Assembly (NCBI GenBank): GCA_038317095.1
Contig: JBBQBB010000015.1
Span: 1 to 59,186, forward strand
Length of the DNA stretch: 59,186 nucleotides
Reading direction: 5' to 3'
From: JAGXTF01 sp038317095
GTDB lineage: Bacteria > Bacteroidota > Bacteroidia > NS11-12g > UBA955
Each line of letters begins with the position of its first letter. Position 1 is the first letter of the stretch. Below are positions 34,578 to 44,746 of the stretch, piece after piece. Made by a program: the position numbers and the translations under genes. The notes beneath the pieces were generated by a model. That model had not been told where the DNA came from. It did not search any database and worked only from the letters and a program-made list of their open reading frames with translations.

Positions 34578-37500
34578 ATGAAAAAAATCAATACCAAACT
34601 TTATTGCCTTTTGGCGTTTTTTCTCTTCTTGGGTGCCAGTCCTAATCTTTCGGCCCAAGCGTCATTTAATGCTAGCACCTACAACGGTTGTGCGCCCTTA
34701 ACGGTCACTTTTTACAACTCTAGTGTGGGGAATGGAACCTATTCTTGGAATTTTGGAGATCCAAGCAGCGGGGTTTACAACACCAGCCTAGCTTGCAGCC
34801 CAACGCATACTTTTGTAAATGCGGGTTCATATACGGTAACAATGACCTATGTTCTAGGTCCAAATACCTATACCGCAACAGCTACAATCACGGTTTGGCC
34901 TAGGCCAAGCCCGGTTGTAACAGGGAACGATACGGTCTGTGAAGGCGCTTATGAAACTTACACAGCCAGCGGATTGGCAGGTTCATCGTTTTATTGGACT
35001 ATAAATGGCGGTTCCATTGTAGGAAGCAATACGGGTATATCTGTTCTCGTGCATTGGACGGTTCCAGGAACTGGGTTACTCACTGTGAAAGAAACTTCTA
35101 TTCACGGTTGTATAAATACAGGTAAAATTAAAGTTTTGGTGGCCAATCAGCCTCAAATTGGAAATTTTTGTGATTTAAGTCGAGGCACTTCTGGTAATCC
35201 AGATAAGGGCGAGAAAAGAACTTGTTTGTGCAGATGGAATGTCGCCAGCGTGCAAGCTTTGGATATTAACAATCAGTTAATGAGTAATCAAATCTACAAT
35301 TTTCAATGGACGGTTCTAAGCGGAGGTTCTATAAATTCAGGAGGGAATAGCAATATTGTACAATTAAATGTTGGCGCCGGACCTACAATAACCGTTCAAT
35401 TGGTGGCATGGAATGATTTTGGTTGCCGAGATACACAAATTTGCATTTTTGATGTTTGTCCATCTCCAAAGGCCTCTTTTAAGGCAGATACCGCATGCTT
35501 AACTGGAACAACACATTTCAATGCAGGTGCCTCAACCATCAATGCGCTAATCACCAATTACACTTGGGATTTTGGAGACTACTCCACTTTTAGCTCAAAT
35601 ACATCTACAACAACGCATACCTACGCTTTAGCAGGAGTTTACAATGTAAAGTTAACGGTAAAATACGCCAGTGGATGCACCGATGATACCATTATCAAAG
35701 TAAAAGTAAACAACGGAACACCTCCGCCAATCAATTGTCCAGGAACAGTTTGCCATAACACCAAACATTGTTACAACACCCCTTATTTTGCCGGTGCAAC
35801 CTACAATTGGGTAATTACCGGTGGCATTGGAACGCCTTCAGTAAATGGAGACAGCATTTGTGTGGTTTGGGGGAACGGTCCTATGGGAAATATATCACTA
35901 ACAGTTGTCGGTGGACCCTATACTTGCGGTTATAATAGCATCGATATTCCAATCTTTCCAGCCAATTTGCAAATTACAGGACCGGATACAGTTTGTCAAG
36001 GTTCTACGGTGCAGTATTCAGTGCCATTAATTCCAGGTTCTTGTTACAGCTGGCAGCCTTCAAACCCTAACATCAATATCGCCAACAATTCTGGCAATAT
36101 TATAAATGTTACGATTCCTAACAACGTCTTGGGTACCTTTTTTGTGATTGCAGATGTTCAAAATGACATTACTTGCTGCCATGGAAGAGACACCATGTGG
36201 TTTGTGGTGCAAGGGTCAATTAAAATTGATACAGCCCAAGCCACATGCGAATTTTCTACGGTCACTTATACAAGCAACGTGCCTGTCACATGGTTGGTTT
36301 CGGGCGGAACCATTGGACCCAATAGTCCAACATCCATAACCATAACCTGGGGATCTGCGGGCACTGGCGTTATCTATGCTACCGCAATAAATCCAAATTT
36401 GGTTTGTACCAATACCGTTTCTGTGCAAATCAACAAGGTGCCATTACCACCCAATCCTCCAATAAACGGACCCACCGTGGTTTGTGTTGGCACAACGGCA
36501 ACTTTTAGCTATACAAATACGCCAAACATTGTAGGTTCTACATGGACTGTGAGTCCTGCAATTACCCATACACCTTCGGGTAATACGGATATAATGACAT
36601 TCACTACACCCGGCACATACACAATTACAACAACCTACTACAACCAACAATATAATAATTCTTGGCAGTTCAAATGCTATTCTCAGTCGCAATTAACAGT
36701 TTTGGTTATTGATACTGTTTGCCCAACGATTACTGGACCAACAACCACTTGTATCGGCAACTCTGTTACTTACACAATTCCATCCAACCCAGCCAATATT
36801 TGGCAGTGGAATGCCATTGGTGGAAATATCACAGCCCAAACACCGACTTCTTTAACCATAACTTGGGGGAATATTAACCAAGGCCAGGTTTCTGTTCAAA
36901 ATACCATTTGCCCGAAATTGTGCACCAAATTAGTTACCATCAACGCAATACCTACGGGTATTATTACACTTGGTGATTCTTCCTGCAAGGGCGATACCGT
37001 TCGCTTGATTGGCCCTCCTGGATATGCTTACAGTTGGAGCCCTGGTGGTGCAACTACGCAAACACTTTTGGTAAATACCACTGGCACATATACATTAACT
37101 CTAATTCAAAGTGGTTGCAGTACCAGTATTAGTTACAACATAAATCCGTTCCCTAAAAAACCAAAACCAAATGTAAATATCAGTTGGAATTGTATGGCAT
37201 CCCCTTCTTTGCCTGTACCCTATTATATGCAGGCCACCCAGAATGCAACTTGGTCCTACCAATGGAGCCCGCAAACGAGTATCCCTAGCACTGCGGATAC
37301 AACTTTCCAGCATTATTCTACTGTGTTTAACAGTACACATACCGTTGTTGTTACCGACAAAAATGGATGTAAAGACACCGCATCGGTTACTTTAAACCAA
37401 AATTGCACCATTACAGATGGCGGGGGCGCTAGCTGTGTTTGCACACCGGTGGTTACTGCAACCTATGACCCTTGCTTCGGACAATATACCGCGTCAATAA

Positions 37501-40500
37501 CTGGACAACCTTATTCTACGGTGCTATGGAATTTTTCAGATGGCGATTATTCAAATCAAACAAGCCCGCAACATTGGTTTGCAGATACAGGTTATTATAA
37601 CAATGTGACACTATCTGTGCTCTGCGCCTCAGGATGTTGGATTACGGTAAAAGTTCCGACCTATGTCCCTTACATATTAAGGCCAAAAATTAGGCATACT
37701 TTCCCAGTTACCTGTAATTATAATTTCATACAACTATCCTACAAAGCGCAATCAATTGTTAAAGGGAAAGTGGTAACTTATTCCACCGACTGGGGCGATG
37801 GATCCTCATTGGGAACAACCATTTTGCCATTAACCCATAATTACTCTTTACCAGGGACGTACTATATTATTCATCAGGTGAGTTGTTTGGGTTGTATTAA
37901 AACCGTTTATGACACTGTAGTAATAAAGCCTTTTAACGCAAATTTTGGTTTCTGCGACAGCGGTTGTATTGGTCAATCCATACAATTTGTAGATCAAAGT
38001 ACCAGTTGGTCGCCCATAGTGCATTGGGGTTGGACATTTGGCGATGCCACAAATTCAAATCTTCAAAGTCCATTCCATATATATAATGCAGTGGGAAGTT
38101 ATACCGTTCGACTGATTATCCAAAATCAACAAGGTTGCAAAGACACTGCATCGTATATAGTAAATACAACTACATTCAATCCGCCTGCCTTAACTTATAC
38201 GGTTAACGGTGTGGCTCAGGCTGGGCCAACATTTAGTATTTGCGAAGGCGGTTATGTTTCAGCTTTGGCGCCATTTTCTGCTAGTTATACGTATGCTTGG
38301 AATGATGGAAAGTTTGGGAATAAGGATACCATTCGAAAATCGGGGGTTTACTGGGTAAATGTAACCAACAATCGTGGTTGTATCAAAAAACTAGGACCCT
38401 TTACCGTAATCGTAAATCCAAATCCAAATGCTACAATTCTGTCCGCTGACAGCATGTGCTCGGCCTCTTATTTCACCTTGCTCGCCTTAAACGGATTGGG
38501 ATACAATTACAGTTGGAATATTATGCCCGGTGCTTTCACATCCACCACCAATCCAGGGGCATTTTTCTCAGTTCCAGTCGGCAATTACAATGCATTTTTA
38601 ACCGTCACAAATTCATTTGGTTGCATAGCCAAGGACACTTTGAAACTCAAATTGCTGCAAGGGCCTGTGGTTACAGTTACTCCGTCGTTTACGCAAGTTT
38701 GTGAAGGCAATGTGGTGACATTAGCGGGTTCCATTGTGGGACCATACGTCTCATATCAATGGAGCAATGGGCAGGTGGTGAATCCAATAAAAGTATTTAG
38801 CACTGGCAACTATACCCTAACAGCTACTGATATTTATGGTTGTCAAGGTTCAGGCAGCGGGTATGTGATTATCAATCCAAAGCCAGATTTAAGAAATATT
38901 CCAAGGGGTTGTTATGAACTTTGTAAAAACCAATTGGGTGTGGCCAAAGTCTGCGGACCAATTCCTCTATCAGGGCAAGTCTTTAGCTACAACTGGTTGC
39001 TAAACAATGTTACGGTTTCGACCAATCAAAGCATAACTTTAAATGCCAATGGAAACTATCAATTGATTGTAATCAATACGGTTACAGGTTGCGCCGATAC
39101 AAGTAAGGTTTTCAGCGTAACGTTTGTTACAGGTGCTACGGCCAATATTGGTTCACCAACTCCAAACCCAACCATATGCAAAGGTTCTGGAGCATGTATT
39201 ACCTTGACAGCATTAAACCCTCAGGTAAATGTGTTGTATACTTGGTGGTGGAATAACAGCTATTTAAATACCGGTACAAACGCATTGGCTTGCAATCCGG
39301 GTATTTATATACTGCATGCATTCCGCAGTCATTGCTGTGAAGACTGGGATACAATTGTGATAGATGAAGGGGATTGTTGTTTCAATACGAACGACACCAA
39401 CTTCCATTTAATACAAGATAGCACAGTTTATACTACCAATCAATGGTGGGATGGCAAATACTACGTTGCAGGGCGTGTTTACGTTCGCAATAAGGCTGTT
39501 TTGGATATGACTACAATCGATGTTGTTTTTGACAGAGACGGAGAAATTATTTTTGAAGACAGTTCCATTGTTCGCGCCAACAATAGCGTTTTCCGCCCTT
39601 GCGACATGCATGATGTTTGGGTAGGATTTACCTTTAAAGATAGCTCAAGTGGATTTATACATACCAATACATTTAAAAATGCCAAACATGCCATTGATGT
39701 AAAAACCACTGGGCCCGAAGGAGTAAAAATTACCGACAACACATTTACCGATTGTAACATAGGGGTTCGCATCGATCGTAGTTCACTTTCCTACAATCAA
39801 GGTATCACGCACAACTCATTTGTTATTTCCAATTACGATTTCACCAAGAAACTTTTATACCCCACCTATGATTATTGGGGAATTATTCTGCGAAGCGTAA
39901 AAATGGAAGAAATTGTCAGTCAGAATGATTTCCGCAATAGCGATAAGGCCAGCCAGCCAAACCGTTATTTTGGAATCTATGCATTGCGTTTTTCTGCCAG
40001 CATTAGCGAAAACAAATTCACGAATATGTATCGCAGTATTGATGTTACAACCAATACTGGTCCATTGAATATTGAGAACAATGAGATAGAAAAAACATTC
40101 CAAGGGAAATTTGGCAGCGATGTTCAAATCAGGCTTAGCAACGGAGATTTGCCAGCTTTAGTTTTTGCAAACGAACTTCGAAATTCCGATAATGTTTACA
40201 ACAGGTCAACAGGAATTTTTGCCGAAAGAATGTCCAATTTAAACATTCGCGACAACAATATCAAAGGTTTTGATGTAGGCATTTGGACACGCCGTTTGAG
40301 CAAATCCATAATCAATGAAAATGACATTGACATGGCTGGTGACATTGGCATTTTGGATTCTCTAAGTCGTGGTTTGGATATCAATTGCAATATTGTGAGG
40401 CTAAAAGATTGCCGAAAAGTAGCAGGTGCTATGTGCAATTCTGTGGGTATATTTATGCAAGCCGGCAACAACTCTAACAATATTTTTACCAATTGTGTAT

Positions 40501-41657
40501 TTGATACCCGCAGGGCTATATTCTTAAGAAGCGATGGGTTGGCGGTTTCTATACCCAATGTAGTGAACAATTACCTTTACAATTATTTGTATTCTGGGGT
40601 GGAAGCTCAAGGACATGTTGGAGGCATAGGTTTTGCGGGTCAGCCAGGCAGAAATACATTTGTAAGCAACAATTACAATAACGGTTTTGGTGCCCGCGAT
40701 TGCAGGGCCACACCTGCCTTCTCTGTGAGTGAAATGTGTAATTTTGGCATCATAGGAAACCAAGGCGTTACTACAACCGTTTGTACACCTGCCACTATGT
40801 ACTCTAGCACTGCAGCCTGCGGTCAACAAATCAATACCCAAAAATATTATGCCCAAAACAAATGGGATATTTGTGATAATTTCACAGGCAAATCCTTCGA
40901 CATTATTATTCTAATAGACCATGGCAAAGAAGTAACTATCGATTCACACAAGCTTATCACGGTTAATTTAGGAGTCATAGGACCTCAAGGCCTAGTGCGA
41001 ATTGCCGAAGCAGCCATTTATTTGAAGAATAAAACTGTTTTCGAAACTTGGATGGGTAGATTGAAAGCTGAGAACGCTTTGGACAATTACACATTGGATA
41101 TTTTAAAAGCAAAATGGCAGGCCATGAATGGAAGTATGCCTATGGCAATTTCTATGATGCAAGGTTTAACACCAAGTACCCAAGAACAATCTGATTTAAA
41201 GACGATTTTGTTGGCAGATTGGGGCAGAGGAAATGGAAATAAATTAGATGCAGGAACCCTTGCTAATTTGCAGAATATCGATCAAGCAAAAGGCGAATTG
41301 GCACCGATAGCGCGCGACTTGGTGCATGCCGAAATTGGTGACAACGATTACTTATTTGGCGGCATTGCGGCAGCGGCTAGCCCTGGTGTAATTTCAACAT
41401 CCAACGATCCATATATCAAAGTGGTTCCAAATCCGGCAACAAATTATGCCAACGTGGAATTTTATATCAACGGATCCCAAAATGCTGAAGTTTCATTGCA
41501 CGATGTAACAGGACAAAAAATAAGTATTGCAACGCTAAAAATTAGCGAGGGGGTTTATAGACTTGATTTAAGTTCTGTAAGCAATGGTATTTATTTTGTA
41601 ACTGTGCTTGACACAGAGACCAAAGAAAAACATGTGGCCAAGTTGATTAAACAATAA
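34578..41657 (+). CDS. Giant PKD / beta-helix T9SS-exported surface protein
   Basis: This is a 2359-residue cell-surface or secreted protein, one of the largest genes here. The signal peptide ends LSAQA (about residue 28). Residues about 28-1580 contain many PKD/Ig-like repeats, such as WDFGDYSTFSS, WTFGDATNSN and STDWGDGS, with numerous short Cys-containing loops. Residues about 1610-1960 look like a right-handed parallel beta-helix: repeated short units ending N-x-(F/I) such as ITDNTFTDCNIGV and NLNIRDNNIKGFDVGIW. The last 80 residues (KVVPNPATNYANVEFYING through GVYRLDLSSVSNGIYFVTV to LIKQ) are a type A T9SS sorting domain that is cleaved on export. It is probably an adhesin or matrix protein; no enzyme domain was seen. 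It is transcribed alone, with its own promoter and terminator. Confidence 0.87.
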   Translation: MKKINTKLYCLLAFFLFLGASPNLSAQASFNASTYNGCAPLTVTFYNSSVGNGTYSWNFGDPSSGVYNTSLACSPTHTFVNAGSYTVTMTYVLGPNTYTATATITVWPRPSPVVTGNDTVCEGAYETYTASGLAGSSFYWTINGGSIVGSNTGISVLVHWTVPGTGLLTVKETSIHGCINTGKIKVLVANQPQIGNFCDLSRGTSGNPDKGEKRTCLCRWNVASVQALDINNQLMSNQIYNFQWTVLSGGSINSGGNSNIVQLNVGAGPTITVQLVAWNDFGCRDTQICIFDVCPSPKASFKADTACLTGTTHFNAGASTINALITNYTWDFGDYSTFSSNTSTTTHTYALAGVYNVKLTVKYASGCTDDTIIKVKVNNGTPPPINCPGTVCHNTKHCYNTPYFAGATYNWVITGGIGTPSVNGDSICVVWGNGPMGNISLTVVGGPYTCGYNSIDIPIFPANLQITGPDTVCQGSTVQYSVPLIPGSCYSWQPSNPNINIANNSGNIINVTIPNNVLGTFFVIADVQNDITCCHGRDTMWFVVQGSIKIDTAQATCEFSTVTYTSNVPVTWLVSGGTIGPNSPTSITITWGSAGTGVIYATAINPNLVCTNTVSVQINKVPLPPNPPINGPTVVCVGTTATFSYTNTPNIVGSTWTVSPAITHTPSGNTDIMTFTTPGTYTITTTYYNQQYNNSWQFKCYSQSQLTVLVIDTVCPTITGPTTTCIGNSVTYTIPSNPANIWQWNAIGGNITAQTPTSLTITWGNINQGQVSVQNTICPKLCTKLVTINAIPTGIITLGDSSCKGDTVRLIGPPGYAYSWSPGGATTQTLLVNTTGTYTLTLIQSGCSTSISYNINPFPKKPKPNVNISWNCMASPSLPVPYYMQATQNATWSYQWSPQTSIPSTADTTFQHYSTVFNSTHTVVVTDKNGCKDTASVTLNQNCTITDGGGASCVCTPVVTATYDPCFGQYTASITGQPYSTVLWNFSDGDYSNQTSPQHWFADTGYYNNVTLSVLCASGCWITVKVPTYVPYILRPKIRHTFPVTCNYNFIQLSYKAQSIVKGKVVTYSTDWGDGSSLGTTILPLTHNYSLPGTYYIIHQVSCLGCIKTVYDTVVIKPFNANFGFCDSGCIGQSIQFVDQSTSWSPIVHWGWTFGDATNSNLQSPFHIYNAVGSYTVRLIIQNQQGCKDTASYIVNTTTFNPPALTYTVNGVAQAGPTFSICEGGYVSALAPFSASYTYAWNDGKFGNKDTIRKSGVYWVNVTNNRGCIKKLGPFTVIVNPNPNATILSADSMCSASYFTLLALNGLGYNYSWNIMPGAFTSTTNPGAFFSVPVGNYNAFLTVTNSFGCIAKDTLKLKLLQGPVVTVTPSFTQVCEGNVVTLAGSIVGPYVSYQWSNGQVVNPIKVFSTGNYTLTATDIYGCQGSGSGYVIINPKPDLRNIPRGCYELCKNQLGVAKVCGPIPLSGQVFSYNWLLNNVTVSTNQSITLNANGNYQLIVINTVTGCADTSKVFSVTFVTGATANIGSPTPNPTICKGSGACITLTALNPQVNVLYTWWWNNSYLNTGTNALACNPGIYILHAFRSHCCEDWDTIVIDEGDCCFNTNDTNFHLIQDSTVYTTNQWWDGKYYVAGRVYVRNKAVLDMTTIDVVFDRDGEIIFEDSSIVRANNSVFRPCDMHDVWVGFTFKDSSSGFIHTNTFKNAKHAIDVKTTGPEGVKITDNTFTDCNIGVRIDRSSLSYNQGITHNSFVISNYDFTKKLLYPTYDYWGIILRSVKMEEIVSQNDFRNSDKASQPNRYFGIYALRFSASISENKFTNMYRSIDVTTNTGPLNIENNEIEKTFQGKFGSDVQIRLSNGDLPALVFANELRNSDNVYNRSTGIFAERMSNLNIRDNNIKGFDVGIWTRRLSKSIINENDIDMAGDIGILDSLSRGLDINCNIVRLKDCRKVAGAMCNSVGIFMQAGNNSNNIFTNCVFDTRRAIFLRSDGLAVSIPNVVNNYLYNYLYSGVEAQGHVGGIGFAGQPGRNTFVSNNYNNGFGARDCRATPAFSVSEMCNFGIIGNQGVTTTVCTPATMYSSTAACGQQINTQKYYAQNKWDICDNFTGKSFDIIILIDHGKEVTIDSHKLITVNLGVIGPQGLVRIAEAAIYLKNKTVFETWMGRLKAENALDNYTLDILKAKWQAMNGSMPMAISMMQGLTPSTQEQSDLKTILLADWGRGNGNKLDAGTLANLQNIDQAKGELAPIARDLVHAEIGDNDYLFGGIAAAASPGVISTSNDPYIKVVPNPATNYANVEFYINGSQNAEVSLHDVTGQKISIATLKISEGVYRLDLSSVSNGIYFVTVLDTETKEKHVAKLIKQ

Positions 41658-41676
41658 ATTAAAAATTAATCATAAT

Positions 41677-41712
41677 AAAAAGGCTGATTTGCATATTGCA
41701 ATCAGCCTTTTT
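41677..41712 (+). terminator. Rho-independent terminator after the giant adhesin
   Basis: AAAAAGGCTGATT (41677-41689) pairs perfectly with AATCAGCCTTTTT (41700-41712) around a 10-nt loop, and the stem ends in a T-run. Strong in both directions by composition. It overlaps the longest possible ruvC frame, which shows that ruvC starts later. Confidence 0.88.
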
Positions 41713-41728
41713 CTTTTCCTTTGCAGCA

Positions 41729-42295
41729 GTGAGTAACAATCCTGAAAGAATTATACTTGGCATTGACCCTGGAACCAATTTATTGGGATATGGCATCATT
41801 GAAACCCAAGGATCCCAAATGAAACTATTGGGGGTAGGGATTGTGAAATTGGATAAATATGAAGATCACGGAAAAAAATTGTTTCATATTTTTGAAAAAG
41901 TTGTAGGATTAATAGAAGGTTTTGGGGCAACCGAAGTGGCTATAGAAGCGCCATTTTATGGTAAGAATGTGCAAAGCATGCTCAAACTTGGCCGGGCACA
42001 AGGGGTAGCAATTGCGGCGGCTATTTCTAAACAATTGCCAGTATATGAATATGTGCCTCGAAAAATCAAACAAAGCATTACGGGCAGCGGAAACGCAAGT
42101 AAAGAACAAGTTGCAGCCATGCTTATGAATTTGTTGAAATTTGAAGAAAAACCCGAAACATTGGATGCAACGGACGGAGTTGCCGCCGCAGTTTGTCATT
42201 TCTTTCAGTTTAGTCCCAAGGAGTTTGGCAAAAAGAGTACCAAAGGAAGCGGCTGGAAACAGTTTTTAAGCGACAATCCAGATCGGTTGAAATAA
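41729..42295 (+). CDS. ruvC: Crossover junction endodeoxyribonuclease RuvC
   Basis: RuvC resolves Holliday junctions during homologous recombination with RuvAB. With a GTG start at 41729 the protein is 188 residues and reads (M)SNNPERIILGIDPGTN. The four catalytic acids are present: Asp13 (GIDPGT), Glu73 (AIEAPF), Asp146 and Asp149 (LDATDG). An ATA-type upstream frame from 41696 runs through the terminator hairpin of the previous gene and is rejected. No box resembling TAnnTTTG lies close to the GTG, so the promoter may overlap the terminator. RuvA and RuvB are not in the window. Confidence 0.95.
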   Translation: MSNNPERIILGIDPGTNLLGYGIIETQGSQMKLLGVGIVKLDKYEDHGKKLFHIFEKVVGLIEGFGATEVAIEAPFYGKNVQSMLKLGRAQGVAIAAAISKQLPVYEYVPRKIKQSITGSGNASKEQVAAMLMNLLKFEEKPETLDATDGVAAAVCHFFQFSPKEFGKKSTKGSGWKQFLSDNPDRLK

Positions 42296-42323
42296 GTTAA
42301 ATTTAGTGTTCCAAAAAAAAATT

Positions 42324-42349
42324 ACGCAAGAAAAGTTTACCTTTTGCGT
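42324..42349. terminator. Weak hairpin between ruvC and the sigma factor
   Basis: ACGC plus AAAAG on the left pair with CTTTT plus GCGT on the right, with a 3-nt bulge and a short loop, followed by TTTT. It could be a weak ruvC terminator, or an operator or leader structure for the sigma factor gene that starts 23 nt later. Confidence 0.3.
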
Positions 42350-42372
42350 TTTAAGCAATATCCTTCTGTTGT

Positions 42373-42891
42373 ATGTTGGAACTATTTCGCAAAACCGAGC
42401 ACAATATCTATGCAAATCTTTACCGCAGTGGTAAAAAGCTGCAACATTGGGTTCAAAAGAACTCAGGAAGTCGCGAGGATGCAGAAGATGTCGTACAGGA
42501 AGCGGTTATTGTTTGCAAAAAGTATCTAGACAGCAGCTTAGACAAGGAACATAAGCTAGAAGCTTTGTTTCTTTCCATAGGCCAAAAAATTTGGTTTATG
42601 GAATTGCGTAAACGGAAACTCATTTGTGAAATAGATTGTTTTGCAGTATTAAATGAAAATAGTGAGGAGGAAGAATCTATTCACAGGGAAGAGATGTACC
42701 GCATTTTAGAAACCACTCTTTCTTCCTTAGGAAATAAATGCCAAATATTGTTAAAGTTATTCTATTACAACAGAAAATCGATGGACGAAATTGCCATACA
42801 GTTAAATTTGGCAAGCGCACAAGTGGCAAAAGCTTCAAAATATAAATGCCTAGAAAAGGCGAGAGAAATGGTAAAAAATGGAAAAACTTAA
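42373..42891 (+). CDS. ECF-type RNA polymerase sigma factor
   Basis: This is a 172-residue sigma-70 family factor of the extracytoplasmic function class, with only regions 2 and 4. Region 2 includes NIYANLYRSGKKLQHWV and REDAEDVVQEAVIVCKKY (-10 binding and the ED motif). Region 4 includes LETTLSSLGNKCQILLKLFY and KSMDEIAIQLNLASAQVAKA, ending with KCLEKAREMV, a helix-turn-helix for the -35 element. It overlaps the next gene by 14 nt, which is typical of a sigma/anti-sigma operon in which a membrane anti-sigma holds the factor until a signal arrives. Target genes are unknown; the flanking T9SS substrates are candidates by position only. Confidence 0.88.
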   Translation: MLELFRKTEHNIYANLYRSGKKLQHWVQKNSGSREDAEDVVQEAVIVCKKYLDSSLDKEHKLEALFLSIGQKIWFMELRKRKLICEIDCFAVLNENSEEEESIHREEMYRILETTLSSLGNKCQILLKLFYYNRKSMDEIAIQLNLASAQVAKASKYKCLEKAREMVKNGKT

Positions 42892-44686
42892 CGAAGAAAA
42901 AAGGGATCAGATTCTGCTGTATTTACTTGGGCAGGCAAACTTAGATGAAAGACTAAATATGGAAGAAGACATGCGCACAGATCCAGCACTGGGGAAGCTT
43001 TTGCATGAGTACAGTCAGACTTTAGAGGTGCTAAACCGAAAATGGATTAAAGAAGATTGGCAAAGCACAAAAAAGACATTTGCGTTGCGCAGATTTTCCT
43101 ATTATATGTTTGCATTTGTGTTGTTTTTGGGCCTAATATTTACACTGAGTTTTGGTACAAACAAATCCAATTCTGTGGCCAAAAAAATAAACAAAAAGCA
43201 GCCCACAGAAAAAAAATTGGGAGCAAAACAAAAAACAGATTCAATAGAAAATATTTTTAAAAATGATACCCATAATTTGGATCAAAAACCGCCTTTAAAA
43301 ATTGCAATAAGCCATTTGGTACCGCCAATATTTCCGCTTACGATAATGGAGCCCCAAAATACCCTACTTGACAATCGACATCAAATTCAATACAAAGATA
43401 CTTTAATTGTTGAGCAACAACAGATGGCTATAAGTAGGCGTGAAACAATTGTTGTGAATGATGTTGAAGAACAGGTATTTTATGTCAACCCAAATAAAGA
43501 TACTACCCTATGGTGTAAAGCCGGTTTGGGAATAGAAATCACTGCTAATTCAATAATATTGACAGATGGCAGCTTGCCCACGTCATGGGTTACCATTTCG
43601 GTCAAAGAGTATTTAACCTATGCCAATTTGTATTGTGGAAAGATGACAACTACATCAAATAAAAAATTATTGGAAACGGGCGGAAGTTGCATGATTGGTG
43701 CTGCCCAGAATGGTGAAGTGGCAAACGTAGCGCCAGGAAAAAATATCAAACTGCATTTTCCCAATACATGGAGTTCATCTACACAAGAAATGCAAACATT
43801 TGCGGGACATAGAGATAGTGCAGGAGCCATAAATTGGATTCCAACTGCTAATGCGAAGTCCATTCGATTGTCTGAAAATATAGATAGAATTGTGCTTAAA
43901 CCCAAATTGCTCTTCGTTACGCAGGTTAGATATGAAACAGGGTCAACCAGAAAAGGCAAAATCAATTTGGATACGGTTGAAATATTTAACCCGTATTTTG
44001 AAAGATTAAACGGTATTTCGGACAAGGCTAAAGTCAGGTTTAAGAAAAAGCTCGATAGTCTTCAGTTTAGATATATTGTCAACCAGAATGGGGTATTGCA
44101 GGGATTTGATTACGACAAAAAAGGGAACGCCAAGTCAAAGAGAATGTTGCGGAGTTTTTCAAGGGAACTAAAGAATTTGGGCGGCGATGTGGCCGATTCT
44201 ATAAGTTGGAATAAATACATATCAGGTGAAAGATATTTGCACGCTACTGTGCATTTGAAAAACACCACTACTTTAAAGGAGACTGAATCTGGGATCAATG
44301 GTAGCAAATATTTCACCATTGAATCACATGAGTTTGGCAATATCAATTGCGATCGTTTTACCTCCAAATTTAGTCTTAAAAATTTCACATACACGGTGGC
44401 TGATTCAATGAACGCAGCACAAGCTTTTTTTCTTGATATAAGAGCAAGTATGCAAAGTATTGCATCAAACAATAAAATTACCTTCTCTCAAATTCCTCCT
44501 AAAAGCAATTTATTGGTTGTGGCCAATGGAACCATCAACGGAAAAGCTATGATGCAGATAATAACCGAGCAAAACATGCCCCTAAATTTGCCTGAACCTT
44601 TCGATCTGCAAAAGATTCTTAATTTGTTGGATCTAGTTGAAGCTAGAAAACCTGAAATTTCCCAACCGCCAAAGATTGTTCCATGA
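42878..44686 (+). CDS. Membrane anti-sigma-like protein with a large periplasmic domain
   Basis: This is a 602-residue single-pass membrane protein. Residues 1-60 form a short cytoplasmic helical region (RDQILLYLLGQANLDERLNM and DPALGKLLHEY) like the sigma-binding part of Bacteroidota anti-sigma factors. A TM segment lies at about 74-93 (SYYMFAFVLFLGLIFTLSFG). The periplasmic part has a Lys-rich linker, then at about 200-330 a beta domain (CKAGLGIEITANSIIL, WVTISVKEYLTYANLYCG, LLETGGSCMIGA) that resembles the ZU5-like domain seen in exported Bacteroidota proteins. The remainder is of unknown fold. It starts inside the end of the sigma gene. The layout suggests that an envelope signal is sensed outside and passed to the sigma factor; this is inference. 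No anti-sigma zinc motif (HxxxCxxC) was seen. Confidence 0.7.
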   Translation: MEKLNEEKRDQILLYLLGQANLDERLNMEEDMRTDPALGKLLHEYSQTLEVLNRKWIKEDWQSTKKTFALRRFSYYMFAFVLFLGLIFTLSFGTNKSNSVAKKINKKQPTEKKLGAKQKTDSIENIFKNDTHNLDQKPPLKIAISHLVPPIFPLTIMEPQNTLLDNRHQIQYKDTLIVEQQQMAISRRETIVVNDVEEQVFYVNPNKDTTLWCKAGLGIEITANSIILTDGSLPTSWVTISVKEYLTYANLYCGKMTTTSNKKLLETGGSCMIGAAQNGEVANVAPGKNIKLHFPNTWSSSTQEMQTFAGHRDSAGAINWIPTANAKSIRLSENIDRIVLKPKLLFVTQVRYETGSTRKGKINLDTVEIFNPYFERLNGISDKAKVRFKKKLDSLQFRYIVNQNGVLQGFDYDKKGNAKSKRMLRSFSRELKNLGGDVADSISWNKYISGERYLHATVHLKNTTTLKETESGINGSKYFTIESHEFGNINCDRFTSKFSLKNFTYTVADSMNAAQAFFLDIRASMQSIASNNKITFSQIPPKSNLLVVANGTINGKAMMQIITEQNMPLNLPEPFDLQKILNLLDLVEARKPEISQPPKIVP

Positions 44687-44746
44687 TCAATACCATTCTG
44701 CCAAACACAGTTTTAAGTGACAAACGCTATCGGTTGAAAAAATTAC

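Noticed and set aside
41696..41728. Longer N-terminus of ruvC
   Set aside because: It would be read through the terminator of the previous gene, and the residues are not conserved.
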